Source of the DNA: Paradesertivirga mongoliensis
GTDB lineage: Bacteria > Bacteroidota > Bacteroidia > Sphingobacteriales > Sphingobacteriaceae
NCBI RefSeq assembly: GCF_024436395.1
Contig: NZ_JAFMZO010000001.1
Coordinates: 504,181-568,180, forward strand
Direction of reading: 5' to 3'
Length of the DNA stretch: 64,000 bases
The translations under genes were made by a program, and so were the position numbers. This document shows, piece after piece, positions 1-8,777 of this stretch; the stretch's first letter is position 1; every line of letters begins with the position of its first letter. The notes under the pieces are model-generated. The model did not search any database, was not told the DNA's origin, and saw only the letters and a list, made by a program, of their open reading frames with translations.

Positions 1-571
1 AATTCTCTGGTAGAGATTATTTACAAAGTCTGCGGCCTCCGGATTTGAGCCGGAAGTTATTTTTACTAAGTTCTAAGGGTGTGGACACTATCGCCGGGAC
101 TAATCCGCTCCAGGGAATATCCACAGTAAAAATCCTGGTTAAACGTCAAACCACTTACTGCTTCGAGCACAGGTACACAGTCTTCTTCGGTGCATCCCGG
201 ATACACGGTTGATTCGTATATCACCACATCTCCTTTTTTGAGATGCTTGCCCACGCTGGCAGAAGCGCCGATCAGCGGCTTCAGGTCGGGCTTCTTTGAT
301 TCATCCACCGGAGTAGGAACGGTGATGATGTAAACGTTGCTGGCTGCAATATCAGATGAACTGTCGCTGAAGTGTATCTTAGACGAGAGAAGCCCAGACA
401 TCTCGACTTGCAGGGTATCATCCTGGCCGGCGCGTAGTTGTCTGATCCGGTCGCTATTATATCATAACCGGTTACAGTATATTGTTCGGCGAAAGCCAGG
501 GCTAAGGGTAAGCCGACATACCCTAAACCAAGCACGGTTATTTTGATATCCTTCGATTTAGGAAAAGCCAT
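1..571 (-). pseudogene. Nucleotide-sugar dehydrogenase, two frameshifts, cut by window edge
   Basis: This is the N-terminal part of a UDP-sugar 6-dehydrogenase of the WecC/TviB/WbpO type, which oxidises UDP-HexNAc to the uronic acid for surface polysaccharide. The start is ATG at 571, overlapping the rmlA stop by one base (TAATG). The NAD-binding motif LGLGYVGLPLALAF is intact. After GYDI (about 459) the reading continues only in another frame, as NSDRIRQL and then SSKIHF, VPTPVDE and YESTVYPGCTEEDC. A second shift near 74 moves from HTL to NLVKITSGSNPEAADF, which runs off the window. Both shifts look like single-base losses, and neither lies in a long homopolymer. The usual GYSPERI motif reads GYSLERI, which fits decay. 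The alternative is two sequencing errors in an intact gene. The last gene of the rml operon. Confidence 0.82.
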
Positions 572-1437
572 TATTTCTGATTAATAACTCTCAGCAAATA
601 CTGTCCGTAACCGCTTTTTACCAGTGGCTCTGCAATGCTTTTCAGTTGCGCGGCATCAATAAATCCCATCCGGTAAGCTACTTCTTCAATACATCCTATC
701 TTAAGTCCCTGGCGCTCTTCGATCACTTGCACAAACTGACCCGCCTGCATCAAGGAATTGAAAGTGCCGGTATCGAGCCAGGCAGTACCGCGGCTTAATA
801 CGCCCACTTTAAGTTTGCCTTGCTCGAGGTATACCTTATTTACGTCGGTGATCTCGTATTCGCCACGCGGAGAGGGCTTTATATTTTTTGCGATCTCTAC
901 TACCGAGTTATCGTAGAAGTACAATCCCGGTACGGCATAATTGGACTTCGGCTGTTCCGGCTTTTCTTCGATGGAGATTACATTATTTTCGATATCAAAT
1001 TCCACCACACCATATCTTTCAGGATCTGAGACCGGGTACGCGAAAACGACACCTCCCTGCGGCTCTTTCATATCCTGTAAGAGATGAGACAATCCGTCTC
1101 CGTAGAAGATATTATCTCCCAAAATCAGCGCTGCGCTATCTGTGCCGATGAAATCTTCACCGATCACGAAGGCCTGAGCAAGTCCGTTGGGTTGTTCCTG
1201 CACTTTGTATGAGAATTTGCAGCCCAGTCGTGATCCATCACCCAGAAGCTTTTCAAAATTTGGCAGATCCTGAGGTGTTGAAATGATGAGGATCTCCCGA
1301 ATCCCGGCCAGCATTAAGATGGATAAAGGATAGTAGATCATCGGCTTGTCGTAAACCGGCATCATTTGCTTGCTGGTAGCTAGGGTGAGCGGGTGCAAGC
1401 GGGTGCCGGAACCACCGGCCAATATAATTCCTTTCAT
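571..1437 (-). CDS. rmlA: Glucose-1-phosphate thymidylyltransferase RmlA
   Basis: It makes dTDP-glucose from dTTP and glucose-1-phosphate, the first step of dTDP-L-rhamnose synthesis in the cytoplasm. The 288 residues match the normal family length. The nucleotidyltransferase signature [11 protein letters not shown] is at residues 8-18, the Q-x-P-x-G-L-A-Q-A-F loop is at about 82-90, and the metal/sugar site LGDNIFYG is at 106-113. It lies 56 bases downstream of rmlD and is translationally coupled to the broken dehydrogenase. RmlB and RmlC are not visible here, so the pathway must be completed elsewhere. The family assignment is secure. Confidence 0.97.
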   Translation of the reverse strand: MKGIILAGGSGTRLHPLTLATSKQMMPVYDKPMIYYPLSILMLAGIREILIISTPQDLPNFEKLLGDGSRLGCKFSYKVQEQPNGLAQAFVIGEDFIGTDSAALILGDNIFYGDGLSHLLQDMKEPQGGVVFAYPVSDPERYGVVEFDIENNVISIEEKPEQPKSNYAVPGLYFYDNSVVEIAKNIKPSPRGEYEITDVNKVYLEQGKLKVGVLSRGTAWLDTGTFNSLMQAGQFVQVIEERQGLKIGCIEEVAYRMGFIDAAQLKSIAEPLVKSGYGQYLLRVINQK

Positions 1438-1493
1438 GTTGTTTGAGATGTGAGAACTTTACAGCTCGCCTAAGTTTTTGGACTTTTTAATTT

Positions 1494-2357
1494 TTAATTT
1501 TGACTTTTTAATTTCCCAACGCATTCCACCAAACTGTCCCTCCAATACGGTATTTCCAATCCGAAAGTCCCTTTGACCTTAGATTTATCCATTACTGAAA
1601 AGCCTGGCCTGATGGCTTTAGTGACATATTCCACACCCCTTATGGGCAAGGTATTAACCTTAATATCTGCAATATCGAAAATTGCTTTGGCAAAATCGTA
1701 CCACGAACATACCCCTTCGTTACTGTAATGATAGAGTCCGTATTGAGCGTTGTCGTTTTCGATAATGTGGAAAATATAGTGAGCGAGATCGATGGCATAA
1801 GTGGGGGTGCCTATCTGATCGGCGATGATGCGAAGTTCGTCCTTTTCGGCTCCCAGACGCATCATGGTTTTTACGAAGTTATTTCCAAATTCGGAATATA
1901 ACCAGCTGGTGCGCAGAATATAATACTTATTTAGAATTGATTCGATAGCGTGTTCACCCTCCAGCTTGGTCAGTCCGTAGACATTGATCGGGCGCGCCTC
2001 ATCCAGTTCAGTTAAAGGGCGGGCAAGATTTCCTTCAAAAACGAAGTCGGTGGAGATATGAATAAGTGTGGCGTTAAACTGCTTGCAAAGCGTGGCGAGA
2101 TTTTCAGCGCCATCGCGATTGATGCGCCTGGCGAGGTCTACTTCGTCTTCGGCTTTATCAACCGCGGTGTAAGCCGCACAGTTAATGCAATAAGCCGGTG
2201 TTTCCGACTTGAAAATCGCTTCCAAACCTGCCACATCTAAAATATTAGCCTGCTCTTCCGGAAGGAAATTGATATCGCTGATGTTCTGCTTTTCGGAAAC
2301 AACCTTTAGGCAAGCCCCTAATTGGCCTGAGGCTCCGAATACAATGATTTTGCTCAT
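1494..2357 (-). CDS. rmlD: dTDP-4-dehydrorhamnose reductase RmlD
   Basis: It reduces dTDP-4-keto-L-rhamnose to dTDP-L-rhamnose with NAD(P)H, the last step of the pathway. The protein is an extended short-chain dehydrogenase of 287 residues, with the glycine-rich GASGQLG at 8-14, STDFVF at 102-107 and the catalytic Y127-x-x-x-K131. It is the first gene of the rmlD-rmlA-dehydrogenase unit, with a TAAGTTTG element 14 bases upstream of its ATG. The last codons (LKSQN) are encoded inside an AT-rich repeat: GACTTTTTAATTT occurs at 1481-1493 and again at 1502-1514. The C-terminus therefore may have been altered by repeat slippage. No rmlC lies between it and rmlA. Confidence 0.95.
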   Translation of the reverse strand: MSKIIVFGASGQLGACLKVVSEKQNISDINFLPEEQANILDVAGLEAIFKSETPAYCINCAAYTAVDKAEDEVDLARRINRDGAENLATLCKQFNATLIHISTDFVFEGNLARPLTELDEARPINVYGLTKLEGEHAIESILNKYYILRTSWLYSEFGNNFVKTMMRLGAEKDELRIIADQIGTPTYAIDLAHYIFHIIENDNAQYGLYHYSNEGVCSWYDFAKAIFDIADIKVNTLPIRGVEYVTKAIRPGFSVMDKSKVKGTFGLEIPYWRDSLVECVGKLKSQN

Positions 2358-2371
2358 TAAAATTTAAAGCC

Positions 2372-2379
2372 CAAACTTA
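2372..2379 (-). promoter_or_regulatory. Candidate -7 element of the rmlD promoter
   Basis: TAAGTTTG on the minus strand matches the Bacteroidota -7 consensus TAnnTTTG and sits 14 bases before the rmlD ATG. No TTTG box is seen at the expected -33 spacing. Confidence 0.45.
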
Positions 2380-2421
2380 CATAAAATAGAATGGGGGACA
2401 AATTTTATGGATAGGGGGTGT

Positions 2422-2717
2422 AACTTTACAAAAGTTTCGAACTTTTGGAAAGTTTAAATTCTCATTAGCGTACAAAGGGCGCTCTGTCATCGGATGACTC
2501 AAGGAACTCTCGATATAAGACCACCGGGTAAGTCATCCGCTGACTAAACTGGGGCATGCTCAAACTTACAAATTATCGAATAGTCGTCGGATAACTTACC
2601 ACATTATCGAGTCACAAAATTCAGGCAAAGTCATCCGATGACTAAGACGTTATAGAGTAGCTACACCTTTCCAAAAGTTTCGAACTTTTGGAAAGTTTAA
2701 ACGAGTCGTCGATGATT
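2422..2717. repeat. Cluster of palindromic repeats in a 358-base gene-free gap
   Basis: The gap between rmlD and the DUF3109 gene has no credible ORF but holds two palindrome types. Type 1 is a hairpin centred on AAAAGTT-TCG-AACTTTT. One copy has arms 2422-2436/2440-2454 with one mismatch, and the other has perfect 13-bp arms 2667-2679/2683-2695. Both are followed by the same GGAAAGTTTAAA text. Type 2 has arms AGTCAT/ATGACT around CCG or CGG. The copies are 2486-2498, 2531-2545, 2582-2596 (degenerate) and 2629-2643 (perfect arms), with a fainter one near 2704-2717. The type 1 copies bracket the type 2 copies. This resembles REP-like or regulatory dyad clusters. Neither hairpin has a T-tract, so a terminator role is unlikely. 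Confidence 0.8.
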
Positions 2718-3297
2718 ACAAACTACACCCCGCCTTATACGCCGTATTCGCTTCTTCCAGCTCATTGTACCATTCTTCGCCGTACTTTCTGATGAGAGGT
2801 TCCTTCAAAAACCTGAACACGGGTACCTTCAGTTCACGACCGAAAGAGCATGCCGAGCTGCAGATATGCCATCGATCATAATGAAGGACATCAAACTCAG
2901 GGTATTCGGTGGTGCGTATGGGATATAAATGACAGGAGACGGGTTTTTTCCAGCTGATCTTGCCATCAAGATAAGCCTGTTCAATTCCGCATTTGGTGAT
3001 ACCGTTTTCCCAGGTAACGTAAGCGCATTCTTTATTGCCGTCTACACAGGGTGTGGTATAATCGCCGTCAGAATCTTTCACCCAGGTTCCGTATTCTTCT
3101 ATTGCTTCAATACCTTTTTGAGTAAGGTATGGCTTTACAACAGGATATATTTCTTCGAGCACCGACAACTCTGACTTTGCTAATGGTGCGCCGGCATCTC
3201 CCTCTACACAGCAGGCGCCTTTGCATTTATCAAGATTACAGACAAAGGTCTCCGTCAGCAGGTCTTCATCAACCAGCGTGTTTAATACTTCAATCAT
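2716..3297 (-). CDS. DUF3109 family cysteine-rich protein
   Basis: This is a 193-residue cytoplasmic protein of unknown function conserved in Bacteroidota. It is rich in cysteines placed like metal ligands: C20, C25, C29 and C30 in a CNLDKCKGACC block, then CVDG, a lysine-Cys-Gly (KCG) motif, SCHLYPIR and CSSAC. The spacing recalls the YkgJ-type zinc/iron-chelating families, so metal or Fe-S binding is inferred. The start is ATG at 3297, inside the preceding DUF3108 gene's 3' end region (8-base overlap), which suggests translational coupling. The set of three unknown genes ends here. The family name comes from recognised sequence pattern; a biochemical role cannot be given. Confidence 0.85.
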   Translation of the reverse strand: MIEVLNTLVDEDLLTETFVCNLDKCKGACCVEGDAGAPLAKSELSVLEEIYPVVKPYLTQKGIEAIEEYGTWVKDSDGDYTTPCVDGNKECAYVTWENGITKCGIEQAYLDGKISWKKPVSCHLYPIRTTEYPEFDVLHYDRWHICSSACSFGRELKVPVFRFLKEPLIRKYGEEWYNELEEANTAYKAGCSL

Positions 3298-4075
3298 TTT
3301 TACTTTTTGATGCGCCTAAAGGATATCGCAACCCTTTGGCACCGGTCAGCTCCATCGTTACCGTTCCCACTAAAATCTCTACCTGGGCCTTAACCGGGAT
3401 TCGGTTACCGTCATCTGTGATCCACAAATACAGCTTGCTATCTTTCTTGAAGACACGCCCAGCCTGAATTGAAGGATTAAATTTCAGGCAATTGAAATAT
3501 CCCATACTGGTTTTGATACGCTCTTTACCGATATAAGTAATCTCCAGATCCGCCAGTCCGTCGTCGAGGAAATATGTCATTTTGAATGTTTGATTCGGAC
3601 GAACGCCTGTGAGATCGAGGCTTCGTGCGAAATAATAAGCAGAGAGGATATCGAAGGTTTGGTCTTTCCCGGTAAATGTTCCTTTGTTAGACACTACCTT
3701 TCTTTGATCCTGGTAAAACCTCGCTTTATCATTACGCCTGTAATTTCCTTCCTTTATATTCTCTGTGTAAAGAAAAGGTGTAAGCTCGGTTTGATGCACA
3801 TACGAATCATAGCGGTTTCTGACCTTATGAAAGAAGTCGAAAGAGCCCGAGGTTTTACCCTGAGCCACAAAATGATATGCAGATTTATTATCAAACTTTG
3901 CGTCGGAAGCGAGAACTCGCAGAGTGGCTTCGGCGGCGGTAACAATGCCATAACGCAAACGGTACCGGAGTTCCTCACCTACTTTAAAAACCGGCTCTTT
4001 CCGGTTTTCTAAGGTCTGCGCATTGCCCTGTGTTACAGCGATGAAAAATATGATCAATAAAAAGGCTTTCCTCAT
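3290..4075 (-). CDS. DUF3108 domain secreted protein
   Basis: The protein has 261 residues if translation starts at ATG 4075, giving a clean signal peptide (MRKAFLLIIFFIAVTQGNAQ). An upstream TTG at 4087 is in frame but would put charged residues before it and overlap the previous gene. The mature part carries the DUF3108 fold, a beta-rich periplasmic domain distantly related to LolA/LolB-like lipoprotein carriers, with the EELRYRLRYGIVTAAEA stretch near the mature N-terminus. The periplasmic location is well supported; ligand and role are unknown. It overlaps the DUF3109 gene by 8 bases and follows DUF2480 closely. Confidence 0.85.
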   Translation of the reverse strand: MRKAFLLIIFFIAVTQGNAQTLENRKEPVFKVGEELRYRLRYGIVTAAEATLRVLASDAKFDNKSAYHFVAQGKTSGSFDFFHKVRNRYDSYVHQTELTPFLYTENIKEGNYRRNDKARFYQDQRKVVSNKGTFTGKDQTFDILSAYYFARSLDLTGVRPNQTFKMTYFLDDGLADLEITYIGKERIKTSMGYFNCLKFNPSIQAGRVFKKDSKLYLWITDDGNRIPVKAQVEILVGTVTMELTGAKGLRYPLGASKSKND

Positions 4076-4083
4076 AAATACAC

Positions 4084-4599
4084 TCAATCCTTCCGTTTAT
4101 ATATGGGAACTGTTGAACAAGGTTCGCCATACATAATACTTTTTGCCACCGCAGTAAGCTTTGCGGTAAGTTCAACATAAGCAGAAACCGGCACATAGAT
4201 ATCTCCGCAGCCCTTTATCACCACCCGTTCATCACGATACTTTTCAATATCCAGCTTAGCCAGCGCCCGGTCGAATAGTACGGTTTCAAGCGCTTCAAGG
4301 TTACCGAATACTACAGTGCTGGCATATGGAGCCATCTTGTTCGCTAAAAGCATATAAGCCCATGTCGGCACGATAGCGTCGGAAGAACAGGTGATCGCTA
4401 CATGTTTGTCCTGGTATTGCGACCAGTCATGCTGCTTTACAAACTCACGGAAGTCCTTTTCCCTTAACATCAGTCCATGGAACAGATTGTCTTTAATATC
4501 ATAAACTACTCTTTCCCCTGCAGGGTATAACTCCGCAGGATCCAAACTGATCAGGCCGCTCTGAGCAACCCGGTTAACAATATTTTCCTGTATATCCAT
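4084..4599 (-). CDS. DUF2480 family protein
   Basis: A 171-residue soluble protein with no signal peptide or membrane segment, belonging to a small Bacteroidota family of unknown function. Recognisable stretches are SGLISLDPAELYP near the N-terminus, VAITCSSDAIVPTWAYMLL in the middle and GCGDIYVPVSAYVELT near the C-terminus. It is the first gene of the DUF2480-DUF3108-DUF3109 unit. A near-consensus -7 element (TACTTTTC, one mismatch) is at 4610-4617. No function can be assigned from sequence. Confidence 0.85.
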   Translation of the reverse strand: MDIQENIVNRVAQSGLISLDPAELYPAGERVVYDIKDNLFHGLMLREKDFREFVKQHDWSQYQDKHVAITCSSDAIVPTWAYMLLANKMAPYASTVVFGNLEALETVLFDRALAKLDIEKYRDERVVIKGCGDIYVPVSAYVELTAKLTAVAKSIMYGEPCSTVPIYKRKD

Positions 4600-4667
4600 T
4601 TTAAAAAAAGAAAAGTAATTTATAAAGCTTCGAAGAAACCTTGATCATCCTACAGTTATATAACAAA

Positions 4668-4696
4668 AAAACCGGAAGATTATTTCTTCCGGTTTT
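4668..4696 (-). terminator. Intrinsic terminator of the ppiD operon
   Basis: A perfect 12-bp stem (4668-4679 with 4685-4696, core CCGGAAGA/TCTTCCGG) with a 5-base loop is followed on the minus strand by a T7 run. It lies just downstream of the ppiD stop. The plus-strand side is less T-rich. Confidence 0.88.
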
Positions 4697-4713
4697 AATT
4701 TAGCTAATTTCTG

Positions 4714-6825
4714 TTAAAAGAAACGCAACCGGTTATCTTTAATTTCGGCCTTATCTTTTAATATTTCAAAAAACTGACTTTGAGCTCTTTGAGAAACTGA
4801 TTGCAGGATCTGCTCTTTCTGTTTAAACGTATTTGTGAGAGGTGCAGGAGTGGAGAAGCCATTCACTTGTACCACATATACACCGCTCTCTCCCTCAATC
4901 GGTTTTGAAAGCTTATTTACCTGCGATCCAAATACTGTCCCTATAACTTTATTCTCTTGTCCGCCGCCCGGTATGATCGGATTGGCAAAAACAATGTTCT
5001 GTGCAGGCTGTACCGGCTTCTTAAGTTTTTGAGCCACCTGGCTGATAGAAGACGAGCCGTTAAGTGCTTTCTCCATTTGTTCGGTAAGCATTTTTGCTTT
5101 CACGCGGTTGCGAACCATCGGCTCAATATCTTTCTTCACCTTCTCAAGCGGCAAAATGCCTTTCTCGCGAATGTCTGTCATTTTTGCCACCACATATTGG
5201 TTACCAAGTTCGTAAACCTTATCCGTTACATCTCCTTCTTCAGCTTCAAAAGCCCAGCGTACTAACTCACGTGGATTTTCGAGTCCCTGGATAGAAGGCT
5301 GTGAAGCCGAAACATTTTCTGCTTTTTGAACAGCAAGTTTACTTCCGGCAGCCTTTTTATCGAAATCCTTAGCATCGTCAGCCGCGCCAAGGAATTCTGA
5401 GGCCTGGCGATAGGCTTGCTGAAGTGTCTCGCTGCTGCTTCTTACGTTCTTATCTACGATCGCCGCCTTAACTACTTTAGAGGCGCCTACCTGTTTGTCA
5501 ATACGGACAATATGCACTCCAAACTGGCTTGTCACAACTTTCAAGTCTCCTGTTTTACCGTTGAAGGCAGCCTCTTCGAATGCCGGAACCATGGCTCCTC
5601 GTCCGAAAGTGCCTAAATCGCCACCCTGTGACTTAGAAGGGTCGATGCTGAATTTAGCGGCCATTTCTGCGAAGCTTGTGCCTTTGCGGATCAAAGCCAG
5701 AATAGAATCGGCTTTGGCTCTTGCCTTATCTAAACCGCCCTCGGTAGCCGGATTTAATAAAATATGGCTTGCTTTTACAGAATCGGGGCTGATCTTGGCG
5801 TCTAAAACTTTTGCAACTTTGAATGCTCCGCCAGTAAATACCGGCCCTACGATTGAACCAGGGGCAGCGTTAAACACCGCCGAATCTAAAGCCGGGTCTA
5901 ACTGACCTTTCTTCACGTAAGTAAGAGGTGTTTTAGTGTCTGCGTTTATAGCTACAAAAAGAGAATCGTTAGTGGTTGTCCTTAAATCAGCTGCAATTTT
6001 GTTGATTGCTGCACGAACCGCAGCCGAGTCAGCTTTAGAAGGATTAGCATCAAACACGATATAATCAAATGCTCTGGTTTCTTCACGGTTTCTAAAACGC
6101 TTTTTATTTTCGTTATAGTAATCGCTGTAGTCACCATCTGTCAGAGTTACTTTATTATCGGGAATAGAAGCGTAGTCTAAATTCACATAACTGAAGTTAG
6201 CTGTTTTATTACGCTGTGAATAATCCTCTCTTGCTTCAAGGGACGTTACATACACACTGTTTTTTACAAGGTTATTGTATTTTTGAAACAGCCTGTCGCG
6301 ACGGATAGAAGTTAAGAAATTGCCCCACTGCTTACCGATATCGCTATTAGGTCCCTGCATTTTCACATTATCCATGAAACTGGCGATCTGGCTGCGGTTG
6401 ATTTGTCCCGTTGCAGGATCAGCGAAAGCCTGAACCACCTGCGCGTGCGGATTACTTCCGTGGATCATGTCGTTCAGCTCGGTTTTACTTACCTGCAAAC
6501 CTAAACGCTCCACTTCTTTGTCGACCAATATTTCAGATATAGTTTGATTCCAGGTATTTTCTACTACATAGGCGCTCATCTGAGGATTCAGCTCTCCACC
6601 CATTTGCTGACGGAAATTTGCTTCGTTTTGATCAACTTTAGCTTTAAACTCCTCGTAGGTAACAGCTTCACCGGCTACTTCACCCACCTCGTTTGGATTG
6701 CCGCCCCATGTAGAACCACCGCCCATTTGAACTGCATCACCTAACAAAAATGCAAAAAGCGCAAAACCGATTGCTGCTATCAGGATAACTCCTGCACGGT
6801 TCCGCAAAAAACCCATTATTCCCAT
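4714..6825 (-). CDS. ppiD: PpiD/SurA-type periplasmic peptidyl-prolyl isomerase
   Basis: A membrane-anchored foldase that helps exported and outer-membrane proteins fold. Residues 11-34 form the single N-terminal membrane anchor. The SurA_N-like chaperone region covers roughly 45-200, and a parvulin (PpiC) domain lies at about 349-442, with KASHIL at its start and GGDLGTFGRGAMVPAFE in the middle. The C-terminal helical part contains a second, diverged parvulin-like region. The 703 residues fit Bacteroidota PpiD homologues. It is followed by a strong terminator and preceded by lptC after about 90 bases. A weak -7 candidate (TATCTTGC, 6859-6866) precedes it. Confidence 0.93.
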   Translation of the reverse strand: MGIMGFLRNRAGVILIAAIGFALFAFLLGDAVQMGGGSTWGGNPNEVGEVAGEAVTYEEFKAKVDQNEANFRQQMGGELNPQMSAYVVENTWNQTISEILVDKEVERLGLQVSKTELNDMIHGSNPHAQVVQAFADPATGQINRSQIASFMDNVKMQGPNSDIGKQWGNFLTSIRRDRLFQKYNNLVKNSVYVTSLEAREDYSQRNKTANFSYVNLDYASIPDNKVTLTDGDYSDYYNENKKRFRNREETRAFDYIVFDANPSKADSAAVRAAINKIAADLRTTTNDSLFVAINADTKTPLTYVKKGQLDPALDSAVFNAAPGSIVGPVFTGGAFKVAKVLDAKISPDSVKASHILLNPATEGGLDKARAKADSILALIRKGTSFAEMAAKFSIDPSKSQGGDLGTFGRGAMVPAFEEAAFNGKTGDLKVVTSQFGVHIVRIDKQVGASKVVKAAIVDKNVRSSSETLQQAYRQASEFLGAADDAKDFDKKAAGSKLAVQKAENVSASQPSIQGLENPRELVRWAFEAEEGDVTDKVYELGNQYVVAKMTDIREKGILPLEKVKKDIEPMVRNRVKAKMLTEQMEKALNGSSSISQVAQKLKKPVQPAQNIVFANPIIPGGGQENKVIGTVFGSQVNKLSKPIEGESGVYVVQVNGFSTPAPLTNTFKQKEQILQSVSQRAQSQFFEILKDKAEIKDNRLRFF

Positions 6826-6916
6826 ATGTTCTAGTATTCTTTCGTTTTAAAAGAGGGCGCAAGATACAATTTTTTAAAAAAAATTATAACATAAAAGCAG
6901 GCCTTAAAATTCATTA

Positions 6917-7483
6917 TTAATGTGTTAGCTTATTCCCCGTAGCAAGGGTTCCTGTGGCGTTTTGAACGATGGGGTTGTCGAAATTTTGATCGCTTTCGAA
7001 ACTAGTACCATTAATGGAGGTGCCGTCGGGTTTTGTAATATTTACTAATTGGTTGGAGTAAAACACCTTCCTCTTTTCGTCGTAAAAAAGCTCCTCAGAT
7101 TTCAACACATCGCCTTTCTGGGTCGTAACTACTACATTTTTCCGTAGTTCTATCAGCTTGCCGTTCTCGCGACTGTAACCATGATCTGCTGTTATACGAC
7201 TGCTTTCCTTCTGATTTTCATCGTAAAAAATAGCCGTGAGGCCATTTGGCATTTCGTGATACGGATTAGCAGCTTTATGATTTAATAGTACGGGAGTTAT
7301 CAATTTACCCTTTACTACCGCAGAATCGCTTATAATGATTTCTACCCCTTTCGAGGTATCGACTGAAATATTAAGCGTTCGGGAGGAGATCTTTTCAATT
7401 TCCTTCAGATCATTTTCGCAGGATACGATCAAAGCCGATCCGACAAGGCATAATGCAGCAGTATAACGTTTAAAAGAGCGCAC
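6917..7483 (-). CDS. lptC: LPS export protein LptC (lipoprotein form)
   Basis: This is the bitopic or lipid-anchored subunit that receives LPS from LptBFG and passes it to the periplasmic LptA bridge. The N-terminus gives a lipoprotein signal ending in ALIVSC. The remainder is a beta-jellyroll with the typical GVEIIISDSAVVKGKLITP start and ESSRITADHGYSRENGKLIEL repeats of the LptC/OstA fold. No ATG is available. GTG at 7483 gives a compact signal peptide and avoids overlap with the upstream gene, while TTG at 7495 is an alternative that overlaps it by 8 bases. Lipoprotein LptC is usual in Bacteroidota. Confidence 0.85.
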   Translation of the reverse strand: MRSFKRYTAALCLVGSALIVSCENDLKEIEKISSRTLNISVDTSKGVEIIISDSAVVKGKLITPVLLNHKAANPYHEMPNGLTAIFYDENQKESSRITADHGYSRENGKLIELRKNVVVTTQKGDVLKSEELFYDEKRKVFYSNQLVNITKPDGTSINGTSFESDQNFDNPIVQNATGTLATGNKLTH

Positions 7484-7487
7484 ACCC

Positions 7488-8777
7488 TTAGTCAAATTTG
7501 TATTTCTGGAACCACTGGTCGTTCATGGTAAAACTTAGAAAGAGGTTTACATAACGCTCGCGAACCAGATTATTCTTCAAACTACCGCGCTGACCCAATT
7601 CCGTTCCGAAGTTGATCTTATAGAAAGTGGAACGGTTTGCCGGAAGAGGCAATCCGAGACCAAAAGTGAAAGCCATTTGCTTAATATCCTGATTCTGCAG
7701 ATTGATATAAGTTTTATCGTATTTAAAACCGAAGCGATAGTCTACAATATTAAAATAGTTTCCTACTGAGCTGATATCGGGTGTAACCTGACCACCTATT
7801 GCAATTCCGGTGGAGTTCTGCAATCCGCCGTTAACCCCTCCTTCACTATAGTTTTTCCACTGCCCTAAAGACACATCGGCTCCGATAAGCCATTTGTTTG
7901 GACGCTGGAAGGCAAATCCGATTGTATGCATCATGGGCAGCTGGATCTTTGTAACATCGTTTTGCTTAAACTCGGTAGTATCCACCGAAACGCCGCCAAC
8001 TCCGGAGTTGATATCTTTGTAATACCTGGTGGTAAGAAGCTCTGCCTTAGATCTGACTTTTGAATTTGAACTTCCGGAATATCCCAGTATAAGCGAAACC
8101 TTGCTGTTTACCGGCGCCTCGTACTGAACACCGTAATCAAAGGTCAGACCCGAAATTGAAGTACTTGACTGAGTACGCGAATTAAGGAAAGCCACGTCTT
8201 CATATTCAGCAGCTTTGCTTTCGGTAAGTTTACCAAACAGAAAGGAAGCATTCGCTCCAACACTCAGCCGGCTCCCTATCTTGAAACCGTAGCCCAGGTA
8301 AGCTTTCGAAATGCCGCCATTTGCGCTGTAAACGTAATTTACCGGCTCAGCATTAACAAAACCATCATCGGTGAAGTTGTAGCCTTTGCTGCTGTAGGGC
8401 ACTAAGCCGAAACTTAAAGCAGAGGTTTTAGTAACCGGAATTCCAAACACCAGGTGATTCAGCGAAGCATCGAAAGTTTTTTCTGAGATCTCTCCTTTGC
8501 TGAGGTTAGTCTGACTTCCAAATACGCCGATATCAAACGTGGTGATTCTTATAGCTGAATATGACGCAGGGTTGGCCAGGTTTATATTATTGTATAAGGA
8601 AGGTTTTCTTAAACCGGCAGATATTCCGCCCATCGAGCGATTTTGGGGCAGCTGAGAACCATTTAAATTACCAATCCCATACTGCGAATAAGGAGAACTG
8701 GTGGTGCTCTGAGAGAAACCCTGCAATCCGCCCAGAAGAAAGATGGCGACAATTATATTTTTTAAAATTCTAGTCAT
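7488..8777 (-). CDS. Outer-membrane beta-barrel protein, FadL/OmpP1-like
   Basis: The start at ATG 8777 gives a good signal peptide (TRILKNIIVAIFLLGGLQGFSQ). An ATG at 8798 would add seven residues and overlap coaX by 28 bases rather than 8. The mature protein shows alternating aromatic/polar beta strands and the SPYSQYGIGNL and GISAGLRKPSLYNNINLANP openings typical of Bacteroidota barrel proteins related to OmpP1/FadL/TodX. The C-terminus ends in short amphipathic strands. It is probably a small-molecule channel or an assembly factor, with unknown substrate. It sits between coaX and lptC, so co-expression with LPS export is likely. Confidence 0.8.
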   Translation of the reverse strand: MTRILKNIIVAIFLLGGLQGFSQSTTSSPYSQYGIGNLNGSQLPQNRSMGGISAGLRKPSLYNNINLANPASYSAIRITTFDIGVFGSQTNLSKGEISEKTFDASLNHLVFGIPVTKTSALSFGLVPYSSKGYNFTDDGFVNAEPVNYVYSANGGISKAYLGYGFKIGSRLSVGANASFLFGKLTESKAAEYEDVAFLNSRTQSSTSISGLTFDYGVQYEAPVNSKVSLILGYSGSSNSKVRSKAELLTTRYYKDINSGVGGVSVDTTEFKQNDVTKIQLPMMHTIGFAFQRPNKWLIGADVSLGQWKNYSEGGVNGGLQNSTGIAIGGQVTPDISSVGNYFNIVDYRFGFKYDKTYINLQNQDIKQMAFTFGLGLPLPANRSTFYKINFGTELGQRGSLKNNLVRERYVNLFLSFTMNDQWFQKYKFD

